From positions 2,790,001 through 2,854,000 of the forward strand of contig PYIU01000007.1 in the NCBI GenBank assembly GCA_003415625.1: 64,000 bases of DNA, read 5' to 3'. The stretch comes from Aquanectria penicillioides (Eukaryota > Ascomycota > Sordariomycetes > Hypocreales > Nectriaceae). Under the pieces are notes generated by a model. It saw only the letters and a list, made by a program, of their open reading frames with translations. It searched no databases and was not told where the DNA came from. Positions within the stretch are counted from its first letter, which is position 1. Each line of letters starts with the position of its first letter. The translations under genes and the position numbers were made by a program. Below, piece after piece: positions 1-11,299 of this stretch.

Positions 1-402
1 AGGGTTTCAATTGATCCAAATAAATCATATAGTAATGTTTGTTTCAGACGTAGTTCTCCAAAGTGAGGGTCTCGGCTGATTCATGGGGTGTCTGAATTCA
101 ACTTAGATTTTCGACGCGGGATATAGGCAAATGTAGGGAAGACAAGGCTAACCAATGAATCAGCAGGTGGGCTGCCTCCATGTTCAACCTGCGCCACTTC
201 TCAACCCTGCTCGTAGTTGATATGCGCAGTTTGCAGTTTTTACTCTCAACATATATCGCTCAATATAATTGCTACAAGTGAATAGACCAAAAATCTTGTT
301 TCTAAACGCTAATCCACTATGCTATGATGGTCGGACTTTTCATGCAAGCCTCATTCCTTGTGAAGTAGCTTCGGATATTGCACGCCCACATTCAAAACAC
401 TT
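1..402. other. 3' flank of the adenylosuccinate synthetase gene
   Basis: AT-rich sequence with no open frame of note. It probably includes the 3' UTR of the minus-strand gene that ends at 403. I see no other feature. Confidence 0.5.
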
Positions 403-3106
403 TTACTGCTTCTCGCGATAGATCATTGCGTCACGCTCAGGGCCGGTGCCAATCCACTTGACCTGTTGACAGTTAGCAAGTTCGCTCATGAATAAAAATT
501 GGCAATAACTTCATAGCATTGAAGCTACTGTAGGGATAGAAGCAACTAAATACCTTGACTCCAACAAACTGTTCAATGTACTGAGATGCGTGTCAGCGGG
601 GATTACTCGCATCTGATAATTCAAGTTCACCTCAATGTAAGCACGCGCCTCCTTGGGTAGATCATAGTAGGTTCGTGCTGTAGTGGTGGGCTTGTTCCAG
701 CCAGGCATTTCGTGGTAGATAACCTCAACACGCTCAAGCTGGCTAATACTTGCAGGGAACGAAGGGAATTCCTGCCAATCTTTAGTAACAAGAAAAGCGG
801 TATATATGTAGTCTCTTACCTTGCCAGTCTCCTTATCTTTGTATCCGATCGCAATCTTCAGGGTGGGGAAGGTGTCGAGAACATCCAACTATCATCATTA
901 GCCAAGAGTCATGATTGAGAAAACGTCTGCAGCAAACCTTGGTCAAGTTAAGTGCGGTGTAATGGTTGACGGACTGGCGGAAGTTAGCTGTGCTCGAATT
1001 AAACGGAGAAAAATACATACCGTGCTGTGCTTCACAACGACGAGATCTAGATCGATTCAAGTCAGCATCATTCTCAGGGGTAAGTATAACCATCAGTGCA
1101 TGTGGAATGCTCGGCTGCATTTCTTCTTCTGGAAATTTGCTGGAGACACTTACCAAGCCTAAGTTCAGTTAGCCTTCTCTTCATAATACTTATCAGCCTT
1201 CATCAAGTTTCCAACTTACCAGCCACATCGACGCTTCCTGCCGGTGGAGGTTCCCTACAGACGCATGAGTACAATTCTCTGTTTGTGTTAATATTTCTTA
1301 CCCATTCTCGGCCAATATCCTGCAACTTTGTGCCAATCCTAACAAGAAAGTTAGTCATCAGTGCTGGTGAAGCAGCAACATGTATAATAGCGCTTACTCG
1401 TCAGTGTCCTCTGTGGCAAAGGGCCCCTAAAAGTTATTAGCACAATGATTATAATTTTGGCGGGTAAAGTGAATTGAGAAGTCGTTCCTCTGGGAGGTCT
1501 ACCCCTAAAAGCACTTAGGTGCGAGCTACTCACCTCGCCAACTCGGGTCGTGTAAGCTTTCACAACACTGCGCATGATCATTAGTACATTGTGAAGATAG
1601 GTGAATGAAATTGCGGCAAAATGATCCCAGCATTGCATATTTTATGTAATACATAGGCGCGGTGGAAATAGGGGACTCACCCGACAATCTCCTTGATCTT
1701 TCTTGGGTTGATGGCAAGACCAGTGAAAATACCACCGAGACCAGTGTTAGAAGAAGTCACGTATGGGTACTATGATGGGAACCATGTTAGTCTATCGAAA
1801 ACTCCCTCAACAACATCAATCAGATACTCACTGTTCCGTAGTCAATGTCCAGCATCAGGGCATTGGCACCTTCGATCAGGATCGGGGTGTCGTTGTCCTG
1901 GGCCTGCTTGATGAGCGAAACAGCGTCCACGGTGTACTTGGCAAGGTTGACTCGGTATTTCTCAAACTTCTTTAGCTCTTCCTCGACATCGTATTGCAAA
2001 AGGTCGCCATAGCGCTTCTTGTAACCGGAAGCCAACTGGCGAAGTTTCCTCTCGAAAAGCTCAGCATCGAAGATTTCCGCCAACTTGATACCGCTTCGGG
2101 CGGCCTTTGTGCTGTAGGAAGGGCCAATGCCACGACCCGTGGTTCCGATTTTGCGCGAACCAAGTTCCACCTCTTCCAGTCCGTCGACAGCAATGTGGAG
2201 ATCGAGGTCAATGGTGACTCGCTCGGATACGAGGATGCGCTCGTGGACTCCCGTCAGGCCTTTGGTCTCGAGTTCCTCCAACTCCTTGAAGAAGGTAGGG
2301 ACGTGGAAAACGACACCTGAACCGATCAGGCACAGGCACTGGGGAGCTATTAATCCGCTAGGGAGGAGGTGGAAGCTGGGAAGAGTCAATCCCGATGGAC
2401 GCAGGGTGTGGGTTTCAGAGTGCTGACCTGTATGAGACGCCATTGGCGCTTTAAAGCGATGTTAGGAATCCCGCTCACTTTTTTTACGAATCGTGAGGCT
2501 TGAAACTCACGAGATTGAATGGCCTGCATTGTGTCCTCCCTAAAGACAAATGAGTAAGATAGCCATTGGCACATGGGAGGCGCATCGACAGACGCAAACG
2601 TACAGCAGCACGAGCACAGAGTCTCACCTTGGACGACATGACGTCGACCAATTTTCCTTTCTGCAAGCCGTCAACATCAATTCATTGTTGCATATGCATG
2701 GTGATGGTGATTGGTGGGTCAATCGGTCGTGGGCGGGCGAGGAACGGTTCTACAACGGGCGGCTCGAATGCGAAACGGCTGGCGGCCGACATCGGTGCGG
2801 ACGGAGGGAGCGATTTGGAGAGGGTGCGAGAGAACGGACGGACAGAGACAAATACATACGCCTTCATCGCCTATGGAGAATCGCGGTCAGCAAGCGAGTC
2901 CAGAAGAGAATCAGGGACTGAATGCGCCGCGAAGACGCGCCGTGCAATGCCGATAGGTCGCGGCAGCACCCATGCAGCAGCAGCAGTCAGGGCGAAGCCG
3001 CTCGTCATGTAAACGCAGAGGAGCAAGCCAACACGCGCTGGACTGGGACGGGGAGAAGGAATGGGAGAACTGTACCCCACTGGGCGCCGAGCACAATAGT
3101 GGCCAT
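403..3106 (-). CDS. ade12: Adenylosuccinate synthetase, 18 exons
   Basis: This enzyme joins IMP and aspartate with GTP to give adenylosuccinate, the first committed step of AMP synthesis, in the cytosol. Exons, from the start: 3076-3106, 2860-2870, 2604-2660, 2511-2539, 2428-2448, 1832-2375, 1681-1769, 1534-1567, 1398-1426, 1302-1338, 1220-1254, 1154-1158, 1021-1046, 938-973, 820-888, 631-771, 554-580 and 403-462. They sum to 1281 nt, a 426-residue protein, the normal family length. Motifs appear in the expected order: VLGAQWGDEGKGK (GTP/IMP loop), [80 protein letters not shown] and [12 protein letters not shown]. Every junction has a GT donor and AG acceptor and keeps phase. Two exons are microexons of 11 and 5 nt. 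The intron density is far above that of neighbouring genes. It may be a second, divergent copy, which the window alone cannot settle. The start is the only ATG in front of the N-terminal motif. Confidence 0.9.
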
Positions 3107-5596
3107 GGCTCAAGAGGTTCGACCGGACGGGATCGAGGTTCGAAAAAGAGCAAAAACGCAAAGTCACAAAAGCGCGAATTTGTAGGAGCTTCGTCGGCAA
3201 GCCGATCGAGAAAATTCGTGATTGTGCCGCCGGTACGTACCCCGCCAACCCGCAAACCGCCAACACGTCTCACGTCTCACGCCTTCGCACCTGAGTGACG
3301 ACAATTGGAAGGAGGGGCATTGGTGGGGGCGGGGCTCTTGCCGTCTCGCAAGTCACCCTCCTCATCACGTTATTCCGTCATGAGCACTTGAGTGCCTCCG
3401 GCGAGCCGGCGCCAATGCGCACCAGCGCTATTATTAGTCGTTTTTCCCCACCAAGCTCGTTTCGACGCCGTGGTGTCAGGTGTAATCCAGAATCTCCTGT
3501 GATCGCATTGGTGCATGTAAATGGGCCTCCGTCGTCTCCTACCAAGCTTGTCCGACTTCGGAAGTGCTTCGGTTTGGGGACATGTCAATCAGTTTAGTCT
3601 TGATACAACTGAAAACTTGTGCCAACCTAAATAAAATGATTCTTTACTCCAATTTAATGGTAGTTGATTGTGGTCATTTGGACATCACCGATTCTAAGTA
3701 CCCAAATCAACACTCATTACCCTTTCGTAATGCTTTCCCAAGGCATCAAACATGCTCATGTTAACATGATCATAACAAATTCGTCACCATGAATTCTGCC
3801 TCCAGTGCGGTGTAGTACTTGCCTTTGTGTCACTCTATCAGCAAGGCCAGAAGACCCAGATAAATCAGATTTACTCAACATTTCAATAAGCCGCAACCTG
3901 ACTGCATCATTGATAGCGAGCACTTAAGGAATGGGGTTGGTCGATTGGGTAATAAGGCCGACACACATGCACAAAGGTGTTAACAAACATTCCAACAAGG
4001 AGAGCTTCGTCATGATTGGGGGGTTAAAACGTAAGAATTTATCCATAGTACCCTGCTTGCGTTCCTAGCTCGCAGAGTCTTCATTGTAATTAAAGCCATG
4101 AAAAATCCGAATTTCGTATAATTGAAGATGTATATATGAGTGGTCCGTGGGCCGCTTTAGCTTCCCTTTGTAATCTCATGCCCCCTCCAAATCATATGTT
4201 AAAACGCGGTTGATCTAGTACCACGTTGTTAGAGTGAATTTAGCTCATATTATTTCTAGCCAACAATCAATCAACACAACAAGGAAGTGCCCCAGACCAT
4301 TTCAATTCAGAAGCTCCACCACAATGCATCACGTAGTATTTCAGCCAGGCCTTACAATGCCTATATTTTGAGTATAAACACCCTTGTTTCCCTTCCCCTC
4401 AGTGCTACTATTTGCGTACCCACTTCTGCAGCGCAGCCACTGCATGTTTTCCTAATCCCATTTCAAGTCATTATAAATTGGACTTCTTTCTGTAGAATGC
4501 AAGTAAGGAAAGTGCCTTTTATTACTAAATGCTAGCATGAAAGTCGTTGCCAGAAATACCAAAGAAGCCTTGTGCGTGTGGCTAACCGGCGGCATTGGCC
4601 TATTAGCTACAGAAGTCGCTTCAGCAGCCTACGTATGCCTCTAAGAGCCACCTTGAAGGCTTTCTGAGAGGTCGGCAATAATTGGGAACCCATGGATGCT
4701 CAAGTTGAACGATGGGGCCATGCATACTTGTTTTTGCGAAAACTCCAAGTCCCTACCAATCATACGGTATTTCGACTCCATTCAATCGATATGTTGTTAT
4801 TGAAATGTCGAAATACACTCAAAGCCTACGCTGGTGGAATCAATTGTCACCAATACCTGGGGTATACAAGACAAAGCAGCAAATCCAACCTCATTTAAAC
4901 GACCAAATCAGGCTTGACAGGGTACGCATGGGCCATCGACAAATAAATACGCGCATAAACTACGCCACCAACAACTCACTGGCTAAGAGCGATGAAGGCA
5001 TAGCCACGGTTCAGAACTGGCGTATTTACCGGTATTGGCCAACAACGCAATACGACAGTCGTGGTGGCATCGGCCATTGCCAAAAACGCGAAAGGATTAC
5101 TATCATTTGCATGGACTGATCGGCTATTACCAAAACAAGTGAAGACATGTAAGATTGTGTGGGGTGTATTGCTGGGATTACCATGCTTGTACAAGGTCAC
5201 TCATGCCACACAGAGCCAGGGACGAAGCCTGCCAGTCGAAGAGATGATGGAGCGTTATATTCTACTGATACTTACTCCTGTTTCACCATTGCTATTTTGG
5301 AATATATATTAAGAAAAATCGTAGACCATGACGCAATCCACAGGGCCAAGTCCCACCTTGAATGCGGCACATGCTTACCTCAGATATTGGCCCTTGTATG
5401 CGGATACCTGATTTTGGTAAATTGGCCAGTAACGCGAGAGCTTTCCCTTCTATTCGTTTTATGTATATATATGTTTTGTTATTCTTATTTATTCTTTGGT
5501 TTCCACTTATCGCTTGTAGCTTTCATAATCCTTACCAACAACTTGTGTGGTTTCCCTCCTCATATTGAAACGAGTCATTGGACAACATTGGCAAAC
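3107..5596. other. Intergenic region between ade12 and the adenylation-domain gene
   Basis: About 2.5 kb of AT-rich sequence. Open frames here are short, lie on both strands and show no motif I recognise. The first few hundred bases must hold the promoter of the minus-strand ade12. The last part should hold that of the plus-strand adenylation gene. No RNA gene or repeat was seen. Confidence 0.5.
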
Positions 5597-6983
5597 ATGA
5601 CTTCTTTCGAGACCTACCATTCTCTCCTTCTCAATGGTGCCAAGTTGTATCCGTCTCGGCCAGCATTGAAAGTGCCTGAGACTGGTGCATCGGATGCATT
5701 CTGGAGAACCATCACGTACTCGCAACTGGTGTTGGACATCGAGAATTCCTCGCGGTACTGGGCTCATGAGCTCTCAAAAAAAGGCTGCAAGTACCGATCA
5801 GTTGTTGGGCTTTGGTAGGTACAATCCATCAAATATGGAACACTAATGAGAATATATTTGGTTACTGATGAATCGAGCCAAAGGCTTAAAGGAACGGCGT
5901 ACTCTGACTTTTTGACAATTTGGGGTGTATCTAGGGCTGGATTCATACCCCAAATAATTTCCCTGAGACTAAACAATCCAACAGTTGTCTACGAGATGCT
6001 AGCTTCTGGTCAAGCCGTTGCTTTGATTCACGATGTCTCAGTTTCTGATGCCTTGTCAGAGAAAGGCAATCCCATGCCCCTTTTGCCAGCCGTTGACGTT
6101 CATTCGATGGAGGTTTCTCATCTACCGCTATCCAATCTCTGGATCCCATCGGACGCTCAAGACACCCTGCTTATGTATCATACATCAGGTTCGACATCTG
6201 GGATACCAAAGTTAGTGCCACTTAGTGCCATATGGTTCCAATCTGCTGTTCAGAAAGCCACAGAGATGGCCACTGAAGATGCGACATGCTCCCGGCAGAC
6301 AACTACGACCTTGCTGTAAGTATATTTACCAATCTTCTTCTCTCAACGAGAGTGTGCAAGAACTGAGTGTGTTACTTATTGAGTGGATCATTCACCCACG
6401 CGGGATCGTTTCTCAACTTGATTGAAGTTATTTGGAACTATGGCTGCCTGGTAATCCCACATCAGTTGCCATTCGGTGTTGCTGAGGCCCTGAATATGAT
6501 CGAACATGCCAAGTTGACCATTTTGATCATGTTTGGCGGGTTCCTTTCCAAGCTCATTGCGAATGCTCGTTCTGATGCTTCCATTCTGGCTAGCCTGCGT
6601 CAGCTCGATCTCATCAAATTCGGTGGAGTGCCCCTTGATGAAGGGGAGGAGACATGGGCACGTAGCCAAGGGCTGCTGTTTCAAAATTATTTTGCTTCCA
6701 CTGAGATTGGACTCATGGTCGTGTCGGATCCAGATTCTAACGCCGGATCCTCGGTCCTGAAACCGTCTACGATATCAGTGTACGAGTTTGCACCTCTATC
6801 ATCCCATTCAGAGTCGGATCAAGAAGACAAACTGGTAGAGTTTATCGTACTGCCTGAGTCACCAGACTGCCCTCACCCAAGCCTTCGAGACCCGACGACC
6901 GGAAAGTTCCACACTGGGGATTTATTTGTGGAGGTTGCGCCGGGCCAATACGTCAGCAAGGGCCGCAGGGACGATTGGATCAA

Positions 6984-6991
6984 AATGGAAA
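6984..6991. repeat. Left target-site duplication
   Basis: The octamer AATGGAAA directly precedes the left inverted repeat. It matches AATAGAAA at 9891-9898, just after the right repeat, at 7 of 8 bases. The single G/A difference is a transition of the RIP type. Confidence 0.75.
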
Positions 6992-7036
6992 GAGAATTGA
7001 TATTGGCCGCAACAGCTTTTGATAATTACCGCAACA
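6992..7036 (+). repeat. Left terminal inverted repeat
   Basis: Begins GAGAATTGATATTGGCCGC. It is the reverse complement of 9846-9890 apart from two C/T differences. Homology ends abruptly after 45 bp. Confidence 0.85.
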
Positions 7037-7494
7037 GCGTCACGTGACGCCTAAAATTTCTCCCAGACTTAATTTTCTTTCCCCTTGTTCCCTTCTTCAC
7101 ACCCAATTTACTAGCAGGTCATAGCATACACTAAATACCCCCAAATCGCAACCCAATTTACTCCAAAAGTCAATTTTATTACAATTCAATACCGTACATA
7201 GCTATATATAGAGCCAATTTTAGGCGGTTTATATCGATACAGCCATAATGCACTCCTCTTCCCCCGGCGTTGCTGACATGCTGTTCCTTAATGGGGTGCC
7301 TGCTGCCTTACTTCCTCGAGCCCGTCGGGCCCTCATTACGATTTGTGTTGTGTTTATAGGTGGATTTGATCCTCTTGTGGACGCCGCTCGAGTGCAAGAC
7401 GAGACCCTCAGCCCGGCTTGAGCCTCAACCTCTGACTGTAAGAGTATTCGTCGGGCGCTTGCCCTTGTAGCCGGTCGTGTGCGGCAGGGACTTG

Positions 7495-7595
7495 GCTTCA
7501 CTAGGGGGGTCAGGGTCGGGGTCAGGGTCGGGGTTGGGGTCGCTGTGAGGCTCATAGTTGAAGCCGGGCTCAAGGTTGGGGTTAAGGTTAAGGTT
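7495..7595. repeat. G-rich short tandem repeats in the transposon
   Basis: Imperfect tandem units of GGGTCG/GGGTCA run through about 7501-7545, followed by GGTTAA units near 7575-7592. This is a low-complexity tract inside the element, with no coding role visible. Confidence 0.6.
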
Positions 7596-8099
7596 AATAT
7601 AAGGTCCTATTGCCCTTGGCCAGCGGCTTTAAGTTAGTTAGGGACCTTAAGCTTGCTGTTCACAGCCTTCCGCGGCCGGCCGCAAAGGTTCTTAACAATA
7701 TCAAGGTCTCAAATACAAAGGAATGGGTTTTCAAGGTCCTATAAGGTAGAAATTAATATATTTTCCTGCCAAAAAGGCCCAAATCCTTACCAATGGTTTC
7801 CTCAACCACCAACGCGGGTAACAGAGGTCCTTCATAAGAGGCTGCTTGGCTCGCAACCAGCGCAGAATTTAGTGGCTGCAAGGCAAGGCATACTACTGCA
7901 CAAAGGAGCCCTCACAAGGGCGCAAGGTCGGGTTTTCCGGGTTGGCCTTAATAGCGGCCATCACATAACAGAATTACTTCACGATAAGGTCGACAGCAAG
8001 ATAGAATATCTATAAGGGCAGCTCACCAAGCCATTCCCGGCCGACGTATTCAACGCATTGCCGCATCTTCTAACTAGCCATTATTTAAATATAATCTCG

Positions 8100-9130
8100 C
8101 TCCTTCTTCTTAATCATTGCTATTAGGGCTATATAAAGGTGCATAAGGTCGCCTATACCGGTAAGAAGGAAGCTTTTAACGTCTTTATGGGCAATCTCTA
8201 TAGGGCTATTTACGCATTGGCCGAAGTTGCAATATAAACAGATATAGCAATAAGCCCATTACAGCCTCCATAGCATATATTCCTTCAAGATGTACTTTAG
8301 GATATAATTTTAATGTATTCCATATACCAAAATCATCTCTCCCCATCAAGCCTCAAAATCCCTCTCGTTCTAAGCATAAACAACGCGTTTCCAGGCCTCC
8401 ATCATGCCATCAGGTGAATATTCAAGGGGTGTTGGCTTAGGGCTTAGCCCCCAAATATCGGCCTCTCTCAAATCTGCCTCTACTTAAGCTGCCTCGCGGG
8501 CGCATATATTAAGGAGGATATTTTGCTCGGTCTAAAGCTCGTCATCACTTTCGGGATCACTTTCGGCATCGCCGCTAAGGCAGGAGTCATGCCATCAAGA
8601 GATAATTTTGCCCTTAACGTTAGCATTAATGTAATAAACGCATAGCTACTATTAGGTATAAGGAAAGGTAAAAGAAAGGGCATTTTTAAAAGCCTTTTCT
8701 TTATCGGTAATAAAAACAGTAGGTATAGGGATGCAAAGGGTGTTTTAGATATAGCTAAGCTGCTCACAGAGCCAGGAATAGCCCTCTTCTCGCTCATTAT
8801 TAATCAGGCCAAAGCCAAAATTAGCTACTGACTTAAGATCCATAATGCCTATAACCTAAAAGAGATACATATTAAAGCAGTTAGTTTTATATATATTATC
8901 AAGTCCCAACACTTCTGGAAACTGCTTCCACATCTACTCACACCAAGGATAAGTCCAAAATACTGCCTCAACCTTATTACCCTCGCCATAGCAAACAACA
9001 TGCAAAATGCAGTCTTCCTAAAGGTACTTTATCCACACTTAGGTAGCTATTAGACCGAGGAGGGTCTCCCAGCAAAGCTTTTAGCAGTCATTATATATAT
9101 CTCTAGGGTTAAAAAATAATGCTTATAGTA
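8100..9130 (-). pseudogene. MULE-type transposase remnant with in-frame stops
   Basis: Read on the minus strand, this stretch gives the recognisable MULE order: GRPPRSNS-like text near 9055, then FPEVLGLDNIYKTNCFN (near 8930), VIGIMDLKSVANFGF, NNEREEGYSWL, IPIPTVFITDKEKAFKNAL and finally a YYINAN-like segment. The MULE family has the pattern of Asp in an LLD-x-TYKTN block, then TDRE and WHxxKN blocks. Stops fall where Gln codons are expected (TAG for CAG, TAA for CAA), which is the direction RIP produces. Nothing functional can be made from it. Boundaries are approximate. Confidence 0.65.
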
Positions 9131-9845
9131 CTAAGGATCAAAGGCTATCACCAACTTCTCGTAAAGGCACTATTAAACTATCATAAAACTGCCGTTAATA
9201 TGCTCTCTATTGGGCTAAGGTCCGCTTGCAATAAACAATATATGCTAATAGGTCTTCTAAGGGCTCATAATTGTAATGACCTTCAATAACCTTATAGGTC
9301 CAAAAACCACCTGCGCTTTATAATGTTTTTGCTGTTATTTTAAAGGGGCAGTTAGTTTTATAGGTAGTGATTTTCCGTATGCCCTAACTTATGGTCGGTC
9401 TTGAGTCTCCTTTATCGCAAATAAGGGTACAATATATGCATATTAATATGCCATTAATCTTTCGTTTTAGACCAAAACCTCTTTTAATAAGGGCAGCACC
9501 ATTGCAGCAATAAAAGGCTTAAAGGAAGAGAAACAGTTCCTCAAATAATATAAATTCTAGCAATATTGGCAGATCCAGGATAATAGATATATTATCTAGC
9601 GCAAATAAAATATTGTTTAAATCTAGGATAAATGAAATTTAATTTAGGCAATTATTTGGGTCAAAAGATTCAGGGAAATCATCCAAATCAATATCCAAAT
9701 TATTCATAGTAGTGTTGGTAAAAGGAAATGAATATGGGCGGCATATATAGATAAAAAGGGGAAGTTAAGTTGTGGAGTTATAATTTCGGGCGGGGTTTGG
9801 CCCAAGATAATAATATTCCGGCCTACACGTAATAAAAAGTGGAGA

Positions 9846-9890
9846 TGTTGCAGTAATTATCAAAAGCTATTGCGGCCAATATCAATTCTC
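9846..9890 (-). repeat. Right terminal inverted repeat
   Basis: Reverse complement of the left repeat with two transitions. It is followed at once by AATAGAAA, the right copy of the target duplication (9891-9898). Confidence 0.85.
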
Positions 9891-9898
9891 AATAGAAA

Positions 9899-10248
9899 GG
9901 TCTCTTCATTGCGATACCGCATCGCTTGAGAACAATGCACTGCAGACTTGCGGACAGGATTTGATTAGCGCAGTAACGGTCTGTGGTACGGGACGACCGT
10001 CACCGGTTATGTTTATTGAACCAATGGGGACTGAAACAGGAACCTCTTCTCTTCAAAAAGAAGTATTGCGAAGGATCACGCCGTTTCATAAGCGCAGTTA
10101 TAATCACGAACGGATTTCAGAGGAGCGATTTATTGTAGTTGTTCCGAAAGGATCACTGCCCCGCACAATGAAAGGATCCATTCAAAAGAAGAAGGTGGAA
10201 TCCACATTTAAGGAGGAGATAACTCAACTTTTTGTAGGGGCTAATTGA
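9899..10248 (+). pseudogene. AMP-binding gene, 3' part displaced by the transposon
   Basis: Translation from just beyond the target duplication gives CDTASLENN, then VCGTGRPSPVMFIEP, RISEERFIVVVPKGSLPRT and KGSIQKKKVE. The last of these carries the A10-type lysine region of adenylate-forming enzymes. It is the direct C-terminal continuation of the fragment that stops at 7047. The frame is open up to the TGA at 10246-10248. I see no thiolation or reductase domain after it. The original protein was therefore either a stand-alone ligase or had already lost later domains. Confidence 0.85.
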
Positions 10249-11299
10249 TAGAGAGACGGTAAACATTGGGTAATGCCTGCTTGAGAATGTTTAATGAAGA
10301 CAGGCGAGAATGTTGAAGTTCTTTGCTTCTTGTTCAGGGGCTTTATATACAGGACCACCTCAGTAAATCCAAAAATCTCCGCACTGGAGCCGGTTCTTGG
10401 ATGTTGACCGAAACTACATCCCGAAAATCTGCACATAAGCTCAAGATAACTCTTTCTCATAGTATCACAACCTGCACTGATGTTTCCTCGCTTCGGGGTA
10501 CCATATGACGGGCTGTGTAATCACTAGTACATTAATTTACGGAGGATTCGTGTGATCTTGGCCTTTGTAACGTGTATCCCACTGACGTTTTGAGGAAATT
10601 CGCCATCTTCTTGGGCATGTCAACGTGACATGGAACATTTCGTACTGCCGAAAACTTGAATGAATTTCCCACAATCGGAACTGCAGGCGTCACACCGAGA
10701 TCCCGTGTCGAGGTGCACAATGTAAGCCGTGCCTCGAATTGACCCAATATAAACTCGTAAATCCACCACACTGATGTTTCGCTCTTTAACCGTGTTGTGG
10801 ATTTTGTAGGTCAATCTTATAGAGTGAATAAAGGCACGAGGACGACTTTGGATGCCTCATAACTACAAAGCAGAATGAATGTGGGGCGGAGATAACAGCT
10901 CGCACGTTCCCCTTAAGCCCGACGAGTCTTGGTCGGTAATGAGGAAATAAACTCCGCGTCAACAATTCAACCCTCAAAGCCTTCTATTGGTTCATCATGT
11001 GCACAGGACGGGCGTCCTTCGCCGATATGCCGATGCCCAAGCGGTTTATCTTGCAGTACTGCGATATTTCTATGGCGGTTTGCCTCTAACGGAGGTCATA
11101 ACCACCGTTCGCCGATACAATAGGTTCCAGTTGTTGAATCCAATTGTAGAATAACTGTGGGTCATGTGTTTCCGGCTAATACTTCAGAAATGGTATAAAT
11201 GGCGTCGCTTCTGTCTAGCCTTGACTGATCTGTTTTTGTGTATCAAGCCTTCTTTTGGATAAGCATACCTTTCTACATTGCAAGACTTCAGACTCCACA
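10249..11299. other. Intergenic region
   Basis: About 1 kb with only short open frames on both strands and no recognised motif. The sequence before 11300 should hold the promoter of the aldo-keto reductase. No remnant of thiolation or reductase domains of an NRPS-like enzyme could be recognised. Confidence 0.5.

Larger units (their letters stand above)
5597..7047 (+). pseudogene. AMP-binding (NRPS-like adenylation) gene, 5' part, cut by a transposon
   Basis: This is the N-terminal two thirds of an adenylate-forming domain, the type that activates a carboxylic acid as its acyl-AMP in NRPS-like enzymes. Exons 5597-5814, 5884-6315 and 6384 onward are joined by introns of 69 and 68 nt that keep phase. 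Visible motifs are the A3 core YHTSGSTSGIPKL, LDLIKFGGVPL, NYFASTEIG, the A7-like FHTGDLF and SKGRRDDWIK. Host coding sequence runs to about 6991. From 6992 the frame is transposon sequence and stops at 7045-7047. The missing C-terminal portion resumes at 9899 beyond the element. The allele as it stands cannot encode the full domain. The substrate cannot be inferred. Confidence 0.85.
6992..9890. mobile_element. Degenerate Mutator-like TIR transposon
   Basis: An element of 2899 bp with near-perfect 45-bp terminal inverted repeats (6992-7036 and 9846-9890, two C/T mismatches), flanked by an 8-bp target duplication. It sits inside an adenylation-domain gene, whose reading frame resumes exactly beyond it. 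Internal sequence includes G-rich repeats near 7500-7590, a very AT-rich middle and a decayed minus-strand transposase. An 8-bp duplication also fits hAT elements, but the transposase remnant resembles MULE proteins. Terminal repeats this long also fit MULE better. No intact transposase remains, so the copy is not autonomous. Confidence 0.8.

Noticed and set aside
7229..7573. Minus-strand Ala/Thr/Pro-rich frame in the transposon
   Set aside because: It is the translation of the short G-rich tandem repeats inside the element.
6992..9890. hAT family assignment for the transposon
   Set aside because: The 8-bp duplication would fit, but the terminal repeats are long and the transposase remnant carries MULE blocks. 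hAT is kept only as a minor alternative.
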